DNA of 64,000 nt from Clytia hemisphaerica (GCA_902728285.1 CACVBU010000588.1:496001-560000), one strand, 5' to 3'. Counted from the first letter of the stretch, positions 33,210 through 45,873 are shown. Numbers and translations: made by a program. The notes: a model not told the origin generated them from the sequence alone.

Positions 33210-34600
33210 CGAGTGTTTTCTTATTTTTGGTGGTCGAGAAGCGAAAACCAAGAAGGAAATAGATGTCATAGTGTTCTTTATATCCAGTTCGGAAAAAGAA
33301 GAAGAAATCATAATCAATGGAAACCGGTCATAGAACAGAAAGTAGGCGGATCGAGTTTTCTTTTTGATGGGATTTCTGGATTGTGTAACCGAGTTTATTA
33401 CCAAAAGATATACTCTTTTATTATCTATATAAATCTGAGAGGATCTGGGAAGGAAGGATACATACATACTCCTGAACGATGGAGTGCAAGTTATGAATCA
33501 TGGAGTACCAATCCTCGGTGAAACTTTTGACACAAAAGAAAAAAAACTCTTCATCGTGGGTGCGAATTTAACCCTTTAGCGAGCTGGTCTTGCTTTAAAA
33601 AAACCTTGGTATAGAGTTTTGAAAGTTGTGAGATTATTATATTGAAAAGAACATGTTCCCGTTTCAAACATACGCGATAAAAAGATACAATGTCAGCCAA
33701 GTCAAACATTCAATTTGGCGTCATCTCTCGAGTTGGCACTCATTGATCCGTGTCTCTCAGAGAAACCAAACATTCAACTTAACTGGACTACTTTTATTTA
33801 TCCATCGCATCGCATCGCATCATTGTACGAAAAATAATTTCTAAAGTTTTTTTTATTTAAAATTTAAAATCTAAGATTAAATTCTTTAAATTTCATTTTA
33901 TACCACGCATCATTCAACTACGTAGCCGGAAAATTAAGGTTTTTATGACAAAAGAAAATAAGGTTTTCTGGTTTAGCATCAATTTTCCATTTGTAAATTC
34001 TTATTCAACAGAGGTAGCAAATTTGTAAATATTTTTAGTCCAATCCCTCAAGCTTAATATTATTATTTTTTGATAGTTATAAAAATTATATTAGAGACAG
34101 ACGAAAGAGAATTATATTATAAAAGAAAAAAGGATTTTATAAAATGCATATTTTAAAGTAAACGATAAAGAAATAAATGAATAAATTCATCAATATACTG
34201 AAACTCTCAGCCCTGGTACTTTAATTCATTTCATGACCTTTTGAGCGCATGGAATTAATATGCACAGCTTTGAAATTAGTTTCACATTGCATCATTAGAC
34301 CCACACGTTAATCATAATTAGGTTTCGCTGAATTTTTTCTCGAAATAAAAAATCCTTAATTGCTAAAGTCTAACTTTTGTCAATCTTTTCCCTGATTTAA
34401 ACCGCGTCAAACGAAATAGTTCCCGCGCATACCTCACTATCTTCCCTTGCAATAAAAATGCTATTTTTAGCACTCAAAAATGTCGCTGTTTTATATCCCT
34501 TTTTCGTAATTCATTCAACTGAGAGGAAAAATTATCATCAAAACATTGATTTACTACTTGACGGTCTTGATGAATGAACAAAGATTTATCTTCCTTCAAT
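33210..34600. other. Probable 3' UTR and intergenic DNA
   Basis: Follows the secreted peptide stop codon. The 102-codon ORF at 33213-33521 lacks protein-like features. AATAAA signals occur near 34175, a distant but possible polyadenylation site. Nothing else recognised. Confidence 0.35.
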
Positions 34601-34603
34601 TGA

Positions 34604-34891
34604 ATGTTTTATAAAAAAAAAATTCGAGAAGAAAAAGATGCACAAAAGTTGATTTTATATAATAGAGTAATTTTGAAGGATAAAGGAATTGTTCATTTCA
34701 CAAGATATGGGTTAATTTCAACATGTTACAATGAAAGAGATAAGAAACCTTTTGGAAAAGAAAACTGGAAATCAGTGACATTACTTGGCAATCAAGCCAA
34801 TGTGTTAATTAACTTCAAAATCAAAAGTTCAGAGTTCGTACAAAAGTTACTTAAAGCCATTGACCTTTTACATAGTTATAATGTATGTTGA
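34604..34891 (+). CDS. Unrecognised 95-codon ORF, possible small gene or last exon
   Basis: Reads MFYKKKIREEKDAQKLILYN and then a mixed hydrophobic/charged stretch (VILKDKGIVHFTRYG; WKSVTLLGNQANVLINFKIK) that looks more like a folded domain than random translation. An AATAAA signal sits at 34905-34910, 14 bases after the stop. TGA directly precedes the ATG. It could instead be a terminal exon whose acceptor lies within the lysine-rich start (CGAG at 34623-34626). I recognise no family. Confidence 0.4.
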   Translation: MFYKKKIREEKDAQKLILYNRVILKDKGIVHFTRYGLISTCYNERDKKPFGKENWKSVTLLGNQANVLINFKIKSSEFVQKLLKAIDLLHSYNVC

Positions 34892-34914
34892 TTCAGCAGA
34901 TTGAAATAAATAGA

Positions 34915-36180
34915 ATTTTTTGTAATGAATAAAGAAAAATGTGGAGCAAGATTTTTTTCTTCCTTTTTTTTACAAATTTGAAAGGACTCTTTTATTAAAA
35001 TTTTGCTGACATCAGTTTCAGACGAGTCGGGTGTATATAACACCGTATAATTCCTTTAAGACAAATAGCTGAAAAAGACACACCAAATAATAAAGAAGAA
35101 AGGTTTTTAGGTTGACTGTTAACTGACGTACGTGGGCAGGTATAGAATATATATCTCCGCGAATGAAAAAATAATGAAAGAAAAAAAAATAAGAATGGTC
35201 AGAGGAATGTCTCCTTCTTTTAATTGTTCAATACCGGTTTTTGCAGTAAAGGAAACTGCGTCTTTTTAAAAAAAGAATACAATTTTTCCTATTGAAAAGA
35301 CTAATAGAAAATCTTCTGGTCGGTATATTAGCTTTTGTGTCATTCAAAATGCCCTTTACGTAGGTGGTGGCTAAATTAAACAAAAAGAAAAAGAAGAAAA
35401 TGATTTTTGTCTTCTTCGGATATGAAAAAAACGTGCATTGATAATCGCTTGATAGAAAAGACATTCTAAAATTTGACAAAAATCAACTATTAAGAGTTCG
35501 AATTTAGAGTATTCGATATGAAAATTCAGAAATTTATTCGAACAGCAAAATATATTCAAACATTTGATCGTTGACGGTTATCAGGAAATTAACCTTAAAG
35601 ACCTCTAAACATTTTTAAGAATCTGAACATAATGCAACACATTCCTGGACACAGTTTCTCAGACACGAAATCAATAAGCGCAAACTTTGACAATAGAAAG
35701 TGCGAACAAACCAGTTGTCAGAGGTACGGTCGAAAGATGATAAACGTTACAATGAACGAAACGAAAGTAAACATTACTTGAAAATTGCTGGATGGAAGTC
35801 TAATATGTTCGAGTTTCGAGCTGTTTGAGTACAATGGAAAGTGACTTGAGTTGAGCTTTGAAAAAGCAACTATCAATGAAGGTATGGAGTATCCAAATCG
35901 TACAATGTGTTTACATGGAACCACCTTAAACGTGAACAAGCAACTTTGGCATTTCCGAGAAAGATTTCCGCCGTGAAAAAAAACAAGTGGTAAACAAAAA
36001 GAATAATCTTTTTATGGAGACAGTGTCGCCAGAATATGTAACACTGTAATGAAAATTCAGAGAACCACTTACATTCAGAGAACAGAAAAGATACGACAGC
36101 AGGTCGAATTTGAAAACTAGTTTTTTTAGCCTTGGAAAGTTAATCTAACTGACGCAAAGTTTTTCTTCTCTTACTGTAAT
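34915..36180. other. Noncoding stretch, nothing recognised
   Basis: AT-rich; short minus-strand ORFs only, no splice or domain support. Confidence 0.4.
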
Positions 36181-36193
36181 TATGAAGATCAGG

Positions 36194-36531
36194 CCCCGTG
36201 GGGCGGGAAAGTGGGTCACTCGATTTAAAAATGACCGTACGTGAGATCCAAAATTAGGCCTTTGGAATAGGATCCTTACAGTGCAGAGAAAATTTAACCA
36301 AACTTGAGTAAATTTGGGGGAATAATCGATCCTTACGGTGCTTTTTCTTGAAACTTTTTGACCATTTTCAGGCAAATAGGGTCAGATTTTCAAATTCTAC
36401 ACCCTTAGAGTGTAGTTTTTCTCATCTTTGCTCAATTCGATCGTTACAATGCACTTTGGGAAGCTTGGAAATAGGACTTTAAGGAACCACACGTAGGGTA
36501 GGTCGTTTTCCTTGAGTGCCCCCCTCCCCGG
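36194..36531. mobile_element. G-rich-ended element (ACCCTTACAGTGCA family), copy 2
   Basis: Starts CCCCGTGGGGCGGGAAAGTG, then GGTCACTCGATTT, and ends CCTTGAGTGCCCCCCTCCCC and GG. Flanked on both sides by AGATCAGG (36186-36193 and 36532-36539), a perfect 8 bp duplication. Internal phrases ATCCTTACAGTGCA, ATCCTTACGGTGC and ACCCTTAGAGTG are spaced by 50-70 bp as in the copies at 11341 and 48404. Confidence 0.85.
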
Positions 36532-36544
36532 AGATCAGGTTCAT

Positions 36545-37450
36545 ACCCAGATCAAGAGCATCTGCCTCAACACGTAAGAAAAAAGCCGAATCTCTATAAC
36601 GAAATCTCTGATATCATCAAAAGTGGATGACTAAAAAAATGTAGCAATCAACCTTTTTTACACCACGGTGGAGAATCTGGCCTACTTGTCGAAAAGCTTC
36701 GAGGAGCTTTTACTGTACAAGATTCACCCTCCTCCCAAGAGGATGCAGCAAATCTCTATATATCAATAAAGGCAAGATTGATAAGTAGCGATTTTAAATA
36801 TAATGGAACGATAAAAGCCACTTAATATTTTTACTATTCTTAACTGCTCAGACAGGGAAATTGGGAATTTGACAGGGGATATCCTCTTGTTTGATCTTCC
36901 TAAATAAATTGTATTCAAATAAAGAAAATGCCAATATCCCTTTTTATTATGATCCACGGGAACAAAATTGGATCACCAAGCATGGCTAAGAGCGACAAAA
37001 GTATTGAAGCTATGGATAACTTACTTCAATGGTAATTTCTCTAAAGTAACGAATCAAATTTAATTTGCAAAATTTGTTTGAAAAAACCGACTGGCTTATC
37101 CCATGGGAATTAAAGTAACAGAAAAACAGAGGTAAGCTGACTCATCCAGCGAATGTAGTTCCTTGTTGACTACTTTAGATTCTTCTAAAAATGTTAATCA
37201 GATTTAGCGGGTTTTTCATTGAAAGCGAGCACAAGCTATATTTTGAATCAAAGCTTTGAGTATTTGCTTAATGTAGTATACCTACATTGGACCGAACAAA
37301 ATCTTTGATCAAAGTATTTTCAAAACTACTCTATGTGGGTGAAAATATTTTTGAGCGGAAAATTTCGTTGAATTGTAGATTGAACCACATCGAGTAGTGC
37401 TACCTTTAGGGTCCTACTAAACTCCAACTCAATGTCTATGTCTGACATTA
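36545..37450. other. Noncoding stretch, nothing recognised
   Basis: No ORF or repeat end with support. A weak similarity near 37380-37430 (CGAGTAGTGCTACCTTTAGG) to 20590-20620 in reverse suggests an old repeat. Confidence 0.35.
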
Positions 37451-37453
37451 CAT

Positions 37454-37536
37454 CACGGACCCAATAGCTGATTGGTTGTAAGTGACTCAAAATCAGTCAA
37501 GACGTCACTTTTAACCAATCAGGTGTTGGGTCCGTG
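37454..37536. repeat. 83 bp hairpin, CACGGACCCAA...TTGGGTCCGTG
   Basis: Arms CACGGACCCAATAGCTGATT, GGTTGTAAGTGA and TCACTTTTAACCAATCAGGT, GTTGGGTCCGTG pair over about 32 bp. The same family as 20462-20512. Confidence 0.75.
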
Positions 37537-38158
37537 GAAGACTCTCCAGTGGTGCATATATAATGAATACAAAGTAAAAACCAAACAGGCTGACAATGTT
37601 TTTCAATGTTAGCCCAGCACTATTTTACGAGCTAGGGGTTGACATTGTGTGCTGAGCAATATAACCTGATTGAAATTGATTTGAGTTGAAATTAAAGTAA
37701 CAAACGAGTTATACAAGAATTTTTTCGGCTTAGGTCAGCCATAAAATGTTGTTGTTTATATCAAAATAAAGGTTTAAGAGAAGAAGAATTGAAAGAAAAT
37801 CTTTAAGCCGCGGCATACATACAAATGACAGAATTAAGGAAAGGACGGATTAGAGAAGAAAATAGTTTTCATTCTCGACCGTGTTATAGACATGAAATGA
37901 ACATTGGGGTGGGGATGAGGCGATTGTGCGAAGAAATGTCAGGAATTCTATACAAGAATGTGGAAAATTCATCCAAAATCGATTTTTAATAGATACATGT
38001 ATCTCAAATTGATTTTTAATGAAATGAGAAAATCTTAATGAGGTCCAAAGTATGGCCTTTTGTTCATTAAATTTTGATTTTTACTTAATTTAGACAAATT
38101 TTCCGGCGATAGAAATGAAAAACAACATTAAAAATGTATTAAGACTGATTATGAAATT

Positions 38159-38638
38159 TTAAATGCGTATTGAAAATAATCTGTCACCTAAGCATTCGGT
38201 AATTTGGAGGAACTTGACGAATATAGCATTCAAATGTAAATCTCCTTTTAACAATGGAAAACATCTCATGACAACCTGTTCCTGGGTAGTCAAAATTAAC
38301 AGGCGCTTGTCAAAGTGATCACACGGTTTTAAACTCATTTTTAATAGCATAGCACTATCACATGCAAGTCTCAATACACCAAGCTTGCGTAAGACTTCCC
38401 AAGCTGGAACTTCCAAAGCTACGTTGATTCAACGTCTTTCCAACATTCTTAGATGAGATAAGCGTTCAAAAAAACGAGCTGGAACACAAGGATGAATATC
38501 ATCACTGGTGAATAGTGAATACCAATTAAGATTATGACATTTGGAAGTAAGAAAAATATCTGAGCTACATATAGGTATAGCCAGAACAGGCCGGTAAGAA
38601 TCGAGCTGCAAAGTTGTAAAAACATGCAAGGACCACAC
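38159..38638 (-). other. 480-base open frame broken by one TGA
   Basis: Two ORFs lie in the same frame, separated only by a TGA (38431-38429) after SHLRMLERR and resuming INVALEVPAWEVLRK. Together they would code about 159 residues, leucine- and aspartate-containing, with a protein-like texture (FTSDDIHPCVPARFFERL; LACDSAMLLKMSL). No family recognised. It could be a pseudogene, an old transposon gene, or chance. Confidence 0.2.
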
Positions 38639-38639
38639 T

Positions 38640-40170
38640 CAAACAGTTTTGATGATTAAAATGATCAACAAATTTAGCATCAGGAAATATCTTAATTATA
38701 TTCAGCTGGTATCGTATCATGTGAAAAATAGAGAGAAAGACATGAATATAGGGGAAACATTAAGTTACATTGAAATCCAACAACAATGTATCCGAAATAT
38801 TTTTCAAAATTAAATGAACTGGAAAATAATGACAAGGATAGCGTGACACAAAGGTGAAAGGCTTTTACATAAAAAAACTCGTTTTTACAGATGGAAGTTA
38901 AGGAGCTTATATTGGTAATTTTCTTTAAGGAACTTCTTTTCGTGGTAGATACACAATATAAAATGCATTCATAATTCTAGGTGTAATCCACATTCTTAAT
39001 AAAAAGTCATTTCGCGGCACAAACTTTTGCTTTTGACCCTCAAAATTGGAAAAATGTATTGCCACAAAAATTGACTTCGTGAAAAACAAGTTTCCACGAG
39101 TTTGAACCTTTCTATATACAGTTAGTTCTCTCTAATTCGATTTTCAAGGGCACCAAAAATCTTACAGAGCACAACGTAAAAAGGCCAAATGTCCTATGTC
39201 CTATCTTAATGAGTATAGTTTTACGTATACATGGGTATCCGTAAAAATATGCAACATAAGTGCTGACGCAAATGTTGAAGAGAAAGAAAATAAATTATGT
39301 AGCAGTCAGCAATATCTCTTAGACCAAGCTTTTGCGGTAAATAAAGCTGACAGGTTGAATAGCTTTCGCAAGAGCATTAATCAACCAACTTCAAACAATT
39401 GTTACTTCATATTATCAACAAACAAAAACATGTGAAAAAGATGCTGTTTTGTTAGAGCGAATTAAAAAGGCAATCTTCACTGGTTATTTCAACGATTGAA
39501 ACAAATATATTATTCACAAGAAAGAAGTTGAATTCATATCAGGAATTTGTTTGCCTGATAAAGTCAGCAATTAAACTCTGGCATACATACAGCTACATAC
39601 CTTAGGCATTAAAACGAGTTCTTTGGCTGATTATTAAGTTCATAGCAAGCAATCTGTTCGTGCCATAACATTCTTATATAGTATGATTCTTATACAAACA
39701 ATTATAGCTACAAGGGTTGTTTCTCTGAAGAATGACTGTGCTATTTTGATAGTAACTTTACAAAGACTATCTTAACGGTGACACGCGCCAATGTTGTTTT
39801 TGGACAATTACACTTTATGGATAAGCAGACCAGCGAATGAGTGCTTATGGGTGCAGTAGTAAACAACCACAGATTAATCATCAATAATAAATTAAGGGTT
39901 AAGCTGGTTGGTTTCCTTAATAAAAAAACTGCTTGTTGTTTATTTAGCGCAAAAAAAAAGAGTAATTTCGATGGATACCCAATGAGCAGTGGCCGAGTGG
40001 TCAAGGACCCGTTTAATGTTACGTTCAGTTTATAGATAGCCGAGCCGGGTGGCCGTTGACCGCGTGAAAACAATGGAAAGGCTGTCTGTAAGTCCTAGAT
40101 TACTGGGTTACCCACGTAAAAACTCTAACCATTAGCGATGCAGCTGAGATAATCACCTTTACGCTAATAT
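38640..40170. other. Noncoding stretch
   Basis: Contains a single pogo-like MITE end near 39120-39150 (CTCTCTAATTCGATTTTCAA). A 79-codon plus ORF at 39196-39435 has no recognisable content. GCAGTGGCCGAGTGGTCAAG near 39985 resembles a tRNA 5' part only. Confidence 0.35.
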
Positions 40171-40178
40171 AATACATT

Positions 40179-40338
40179 ACATTTGAGTCTCTGTAACTCG
40201 AACACGCACGAGGAACACATATTCGTTCCTGTTAAGGAAATTTCGAGATATGGAGTAAAGGTTTATAAGGTAGACTGAAGGGGCTAGAATCGGGTTAAGG
40301 AGAAATTCGAGTTTAGAGGTTCGAGTTAAAGAGACTGC
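40179..40338. mobile_element. pogo/Tigger-like MITE, subfamily B, copy 2
   Basis: TTTGAGTCTCTGTAACTCGA, ACACGCACGAGGAACACATA at the left; GAGGTTCGAGTTAAAGAGAC at the right. Same orientation as 18443. Confidence 0.75.
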
Positions 40339-40756
40339 GCTAACTATATGGTTCCCCAACCAAATCAAAGAGTTCCCTCGAGATTTTATTTCAAAAGAAT
40401 AACCAAACAATTCAGAAAAATAATTTTCCTCTTAAAAACTGTAGTAGTAGAAAAGGTGGTTTTGAATATTTGGGGTTCGAAGTAGCTGATGATTTGCTGC
40501 AGTGGGGAGACTAGCACCTGGATTGCGTCAACAGTATACATTGATAACAATATGCATACATTTAAAGGAAAGTTGAGCTATTTAGATTTGATTGCCACCA
40601 ATAACAAATGAGTAATCTTGTGTTGAAAACCACACTGTCCGACCACAGGATTAACAGGCGACACGTGTCATAAACAAAACGTAGTAAAGTATAAAGTCAA
40701 GTGATCACTTTGCTACAGAATTAGAAGTAAAATCACTGCTCTGAACCCAATATATA

Positions 40757-40936
40757 CAGTAGAGTCCCTTTAACTCTCACTTCTATAACTCGAATATCTC
40801 CTTAACTCGACCGGGTTTTATGGTCTATTCAGTTAATAATACATTATAAACCTTACTCCAAAACATAACTCGAAATGTCCCTAACTCGAACAAATTTGTG
40901 TTCCCCGTGCGTGTTCGAGTTATGGAGACCCAACTG
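40757..40936. mobile_element. pogo/Tigger-like MITE, subfamily B, copy 3 (inverted), TA flanks
   Basis: Starts CAGTAGAGTCCCTTTAACTC and ends TTATGGAGACCCAACTG, with TA on each side. TA duplication is expected for Tc1/mariner/pogo insertion. 420 bp from copy 2, opposite orientation. Confidence 0.85.
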
Positions 40937-40944
40937 TAAAGTTA

Positions 40945-42410
40945 AGTAATGATGCAAATTTGGATATTTCGATACAGAATTAGATGCTAAAAACCCTGCT
41001 CTGGTTCCAATACCGTAATGTTTCAAAAGCGTGTGATCGACTAAAATTTTGACCTGCACTGGGCTCTCCAGGCAAATTGAACACTAAAAACTCAGTCTTT
41101 CAACTTTAACTTTTCTCAGGCAAATGACAGACACCCACGTTGTCACCGGTAAGATTTAAATCTCAATTGAAAATTCAAAATAATGGTCGCCAGACATGTG
41201 AATGCTGAATTTCGAAAGAATTGTACCTAGTGTAGTGTTGATGTTATGTTGCTAGTAGCAACTACATGTATTTTTACAAGAACAAGTCTAAAGCTTATAC
41301 CATATGAATGAACGAATAGACGTAATACAGCCGACTTAAAAATAAAGACTGGGTTTAAGTATCTCAAACAAAAATTGGTGGAGGCATAACCAAAAGTAGA
41401 TTTTGACAGCACTTATCAGCGCCTCTATTCATTACGTAATGCTTTTACGGCAACACCCCGGTTTTTGCCAGTGTCAATACACCTTTTTCCGGTTAGCAGT
41501 TTCGTATAAAAAGTCACCAAAATTTCGAGTAAAAAACCATCCCATTGGCTAAAAGCAAAAACATAAACAAAAATATGTGCAGAGCATGAGAAAAATGTGC
41601 TTTCTGTGCTCTTACTCTGGACATTTTTTTGAGATGGTTTGTTTACTCAAAACTTTGGTGAACATTTATACGAAGCAGCTAACCGTAAAAAAAAGGTGTA
41701 TTTCAGTTAAAGAACATTTGCCAAAACTTGCGGGGTTTTGCACCGTAGATAACATTACCTCGTGAATATCAGGGAAAGGGCAAACAATAAATTGGCACAT
41801 TCAAGAATTGCCATTACATCAACAAATTTGCCATTAATATGTGAGTTTGCACTATTTGGCAAAGGAAGGTAAAACGTCCAGGAAACAAGATGATACCATT
41901 ATGAAAATAATGTTATATGATTGACGTCATTGCAAAGAAGAAGGGAGGGTAAAAGCTAGCATGACAAACCAAATGTTACAATAAAACAATAGCATTGAGT
42001 AATCTGAAACTCTGGTAGGTCTGTTCTGAAAACCACATGATTTTGCAGTAGGAAGCCTAAGATTCTATCGTAAATTAGATTTGTGAGAATCTCATCAGAG
42101 CTACTGGTTAAAGATATTAATTGCTTTATATCCAGCCGTAGAAAAAAAAATTGCTTTTCATGAATGGAAAAAAAATAAATAAAAATGAAGGTTCTAAAGG
42201 TCTATCTGAATTACATGCTCAAAGATTGGTGGTCCAGGTCTTGAAAGTTACTTAGGATGAATATAAATTCAGAACCTTTAAATCAAACGAAATGAAAAAG
42301 TTTAAGTCAATGGTTTTGATGAAGAAAAAAAACACCAGGGAAACCGAAAAATTATTTTAGCCAATTATCACAGTCACCGTCAACCAACGGGTGGCAGAAG
42401 CATGCAACAA
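40945..42410. other. Noncoding stretch, nothing recognised
   Basis: No supported gene or element. Short ORFs only. Confidence 0.35.
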
Positions 42411-42417
42411 GATCTTC

Positions 42418-42500
42418 AGCCCGGGGACCACTTATAGCTTTTTGATGGACTGGATGGCGCTGACAATTTGACCGACTTCAATATGGTACAGAGAGATGAC
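42418..42500 (+). repeat. Dispersed repeat with GC-rich head, short copy
   Basis: AGCCCGGGGACCACTTATAG, CTTTTTGATGGACTGGATGG matches the heads at 24248 and 51992; similarity fades after about 80 bases. Confidence 0.6.
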
Positions 42501-42811
42501 AGGACTCTGTTGGTGGTTTTTGTAGACGACTCGTACTTTTCTTGGAACTTATCCAAAATCATCGGCAAAGGAAGAAATCACAAAAAAGAGACAACATAAT
42601 GGCGACGGGTTGTCATTCTCCATTAGACCTCAAAGTTTCCGTTTCATACACGTGTTGACTTTGAAAAAGGAAATAGAATTTTTTCAAACAAACAATTTTT
42701 CTTGGCAACTCTATAGTGGATTGATCCAGGGAGCTGATTGAAATTCTCTCTAGAGCAGATTGATATAAGGTAAAAATTCAATCTTCTGGTGGCAATCAAC
42801 CATGATCAGAT

Positions 42812-45501
42812 CAGAGATTTGGGAAAAGAGGATAAGAAACGCCGCTGCCGCTCGCTGTTTTCCTATTCTTTCCCTTTGAATTCGGCACCCTTTGAAGAAG
42901 CAAGGCTGTAGAATAGTTGAGCAAGAAGGAAGGTCGAAACAAAATGGCGTTACGTACAGGTTAACCAATGTTCAAGAAAGAAGTCCTTGAATAAAGCTTT
43001 CCAGTGAGTTCTTTGTGAAAAAGAGACTGGGGAGTGAAACTTTGATCTTCTGGGGGTTTCCCCTGAGAAAATCGAAGAAAATCATTCTATATTCTGGGAG
43101 TAAAGATGGCGGACATGAGGCATGCTTGAAATTTTGAAAAATTGGGACCAATTTCTTTCTGGCTTTTATTGCTCTGAATGAATTTTTTGTGTTGCAGACA
43201 TAATTTTTATGGGTAGTAGGAAGGTTGATTGTGACCACCTATGCCTTAGCTTTCCATGACACTCTCTAGAACTTCTCGGCATTTTGATTTAAGATGGGCA
43301 ATATCGGTTGATAATGTTGTTGTTTTTTTCAACTTTTAGATGAAAAAAATAGTGTAATCTCAGAAAAACTTCCTCTATGGTAATGGAATTGAGATTCAGT
43401 AAGTATACTTGATTTCCTCTGTGGTACTTTTAGCTTTATCTAGGGAAAGCATTGACTTTTCGGTTGGAAATTTTGCAAGTTTCGACAACAAAAACATTGC
43501 AAAGTTCAAATAACTTCAACGTGTGATATTTATAAAGTCTGACTATTGATGGGCCATGATTTTGACCGGTCAGTGATTGACTCACAAGGCTTTGACAATT
43601 TTTCAGCCAAAACATAATTTCATCGGTGGACTTTACAGTCTGTGTTAGGGTAATTCATACAGATTGCTTACAAAAAAGCCCTAGTTTTACAGTAGATTTT
43701 CATTTTATATATTTTCAGGCTAGTTATCGTCATTTTCTCTATGAAATACTGTTTATAACAACACTTCCCAGAAAAACCAATCCACGGAAAGTTAAGTAAT
43801 TGGATCCAAGCACTGGTGCAATGAAGCAAAGATTGACTCAGGATGACTCAACATTTTTGCATTTTGACCTTCACGTTAAGGCATAAGGGAAAGTATGCTA
43901 AAAGAGGAAATTAAACCTGCAGAAACTATATTACGTGCATTATTTAGATTGACCAAAATAGAATAGAATGGAGTAATAAATATATGCAGTGGATGTTGAT
44001 ATTTTGTAAATGTTTTCTGGACAACCGTGGATATGAACAGTTAAACCTGGTTGAGCACCGCCTACATATCCTTTGAAATTGGATATATACTTGGAAAATG
44101 TTCTCTGGAAAAAGTGGATTTCCATACACGTATTATGTAAATTTGATCAGTCTGGAGAATATTTTTCGAATCTGCATTTATTTGGATGTTTGTTTTGTAT
44201 CCATGTTGTCCCTGGAAATATGGTCCAAACAAGTCATCAGAGCCAGGAAACACGTGGGCCAAAATTACCAAATGTAAACAAACTAGCAGACTAGAAGACC
44301 CCAAAAGTGCTTCTATTTAAATTCTACAATTCTACTTGGCACTTGGACACATATTTTCACTTGTTATATAACAAGTTTTTCTGAGCACAATGATTATTTT
44401 GCCAATATCTTTTCCATATGTAAATGTATTTAATTTTTTAGCAATGAGTTACACATGTATTGGATTTAGTCCTCTATGGAGCATTAATATAATTTTCTAG
44501 TCCAGCTTTCAAGTTATACAATCTGAATCAGTACTAATTAAAAATCAGTTGTAAGGTTTTGGTCTTTTTTTATAGTCTTCTCGATTTTATTTCAAGTTAA
44601 GTCATGAATGATACTGATAGATTTTTTTCATGCAATACGTCTTTATTTTCCCAGGTGTTATAAATGAAGGTGAATCATAAAAAAACCCTTTTGGGTTTAA
44701 TCTTTTTTAGAAAAATTTCAAATTATACACTTTTATTATACTGTTTTATTTGCTAGATACAGTAGATAGATATATCATTATATCAGGGGAAATCCCTAGA
44801 TGGAGCTGTTTTATATAACTATTGTATTTTTTTCAATAATGTTTTTGGATTATTTTATGCTTTATTCTTTCGAGTTCATAAAGCTCTTCAAAGAAAGACT
44901 TCATGATATTTGTGATCTAGCATTGATATCATGAATTATCATCGCTTCTTTTTTCTTTTGAGCTCTATTTTTTCCTTTCCTCCAATTTGTTCTATTACCC
45001 AACATCGCTACCCGGCTGAAGAGGCCTCCATGATATTGTTTCTTAGAAACTCTAGTCCAAGAAATAACGAAAAATTATCTTAGTTTTACAAGCTTATCAT
45101 CTTTGGTTTTATAATGTAAATTTCAATTCTTTTAGCTACAGTATGTGTAAATTGATTCGATCATTCTACAAGGAAAATATTTTGGTCGAAGCTGCGAAAT
45201 TCTCCCCTTCAAGCACAACGACGAAGGCTTGAGAAACACTACGTTCAAAGTGAAAAGTGCTTATAAAAAATATCAAAATCCCTGATTTGAAAAAAAAATT
45301 ATCTCACTTTCGATATCAATCACGGCTGCCATTTTTTGTTTGTACTTCTAGTCTTGTACGCATAACGAATCAAGCGCTCTGATTGGTTCAGAATGAAAAC
45401 AATCGATCGACCGCAGACATTTCAATAGAAACAAAAGATTCTACAGCCTCGCTTCAAATAGATGAATAGCGCATTTCTTATCCTCTTTTCCCAAATCTCT
45501 G
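42812..45501. mobile_element. 2.69 kb element with long TIRs and 7 bp flanking repeat, decayed
   Basis: CAGAGATTTGGGAAAAGAGG, ATAAGAAACGC at the left is mirrored by GCGCATTTCTTATCCTCTTT, TCCCAAATCTCTG at the right. The next part of the arms also pairs (GAAGCAAGGCTGTAGAAT at the left; ATTCTACAGCCTCGCTTC at the right). ATCAGAT flanks both sides (42805-42811 and 45502-45508). No transposase could be read inside; the longest ORFs are under 90 codons. Confidence 0.75.
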
Positions 45502-45873
45502 ATCAGATTTACTTTGAAGTTTCCTCATCCTTAGACAATGTATTTCATCAATTCAATATTTCCTGGAAAGTGAATCAAATCAAATATTCGTAAGAAAGGC
45601 CTGGTCATTCTAGAAAAATGATAACCAGATTTGACTCGATAAATGAGTGAGTCCCATTAATAATCCGAGGTCCTGCTAGTATCATCCAGCCCATGAAGGG
45701 GCAGATCGATAGGCAGATTTGATTCACCTCTATGGGTATCTAAGCACCTGCTAGTAACATCCAGCCTACAAAGGCTATGACGTAACATAACCGTCTTGAA
45801 GAGGGCCAGTATCATAATGGCTAAGAAATGCATGCAAATTTCATGAATACAACCACAAAGATGTAACCAATAT

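Noticed and set aside
33213-33521. 102-codon ORF downstream of the secreted peptide
   Set aside because: Starts a few bases after the stop in another frame, with no domain or splice support; most likely 3' UTR.
39985-40035. tRNA-Ser/Leu-like 5' part, GCAGTGGCCGAGTGGTCAAG
   Set aside because: Only the D-arm region fits. No anticodon arm or B box (GGTTCRANNC) follows, so it is at most a fragment.
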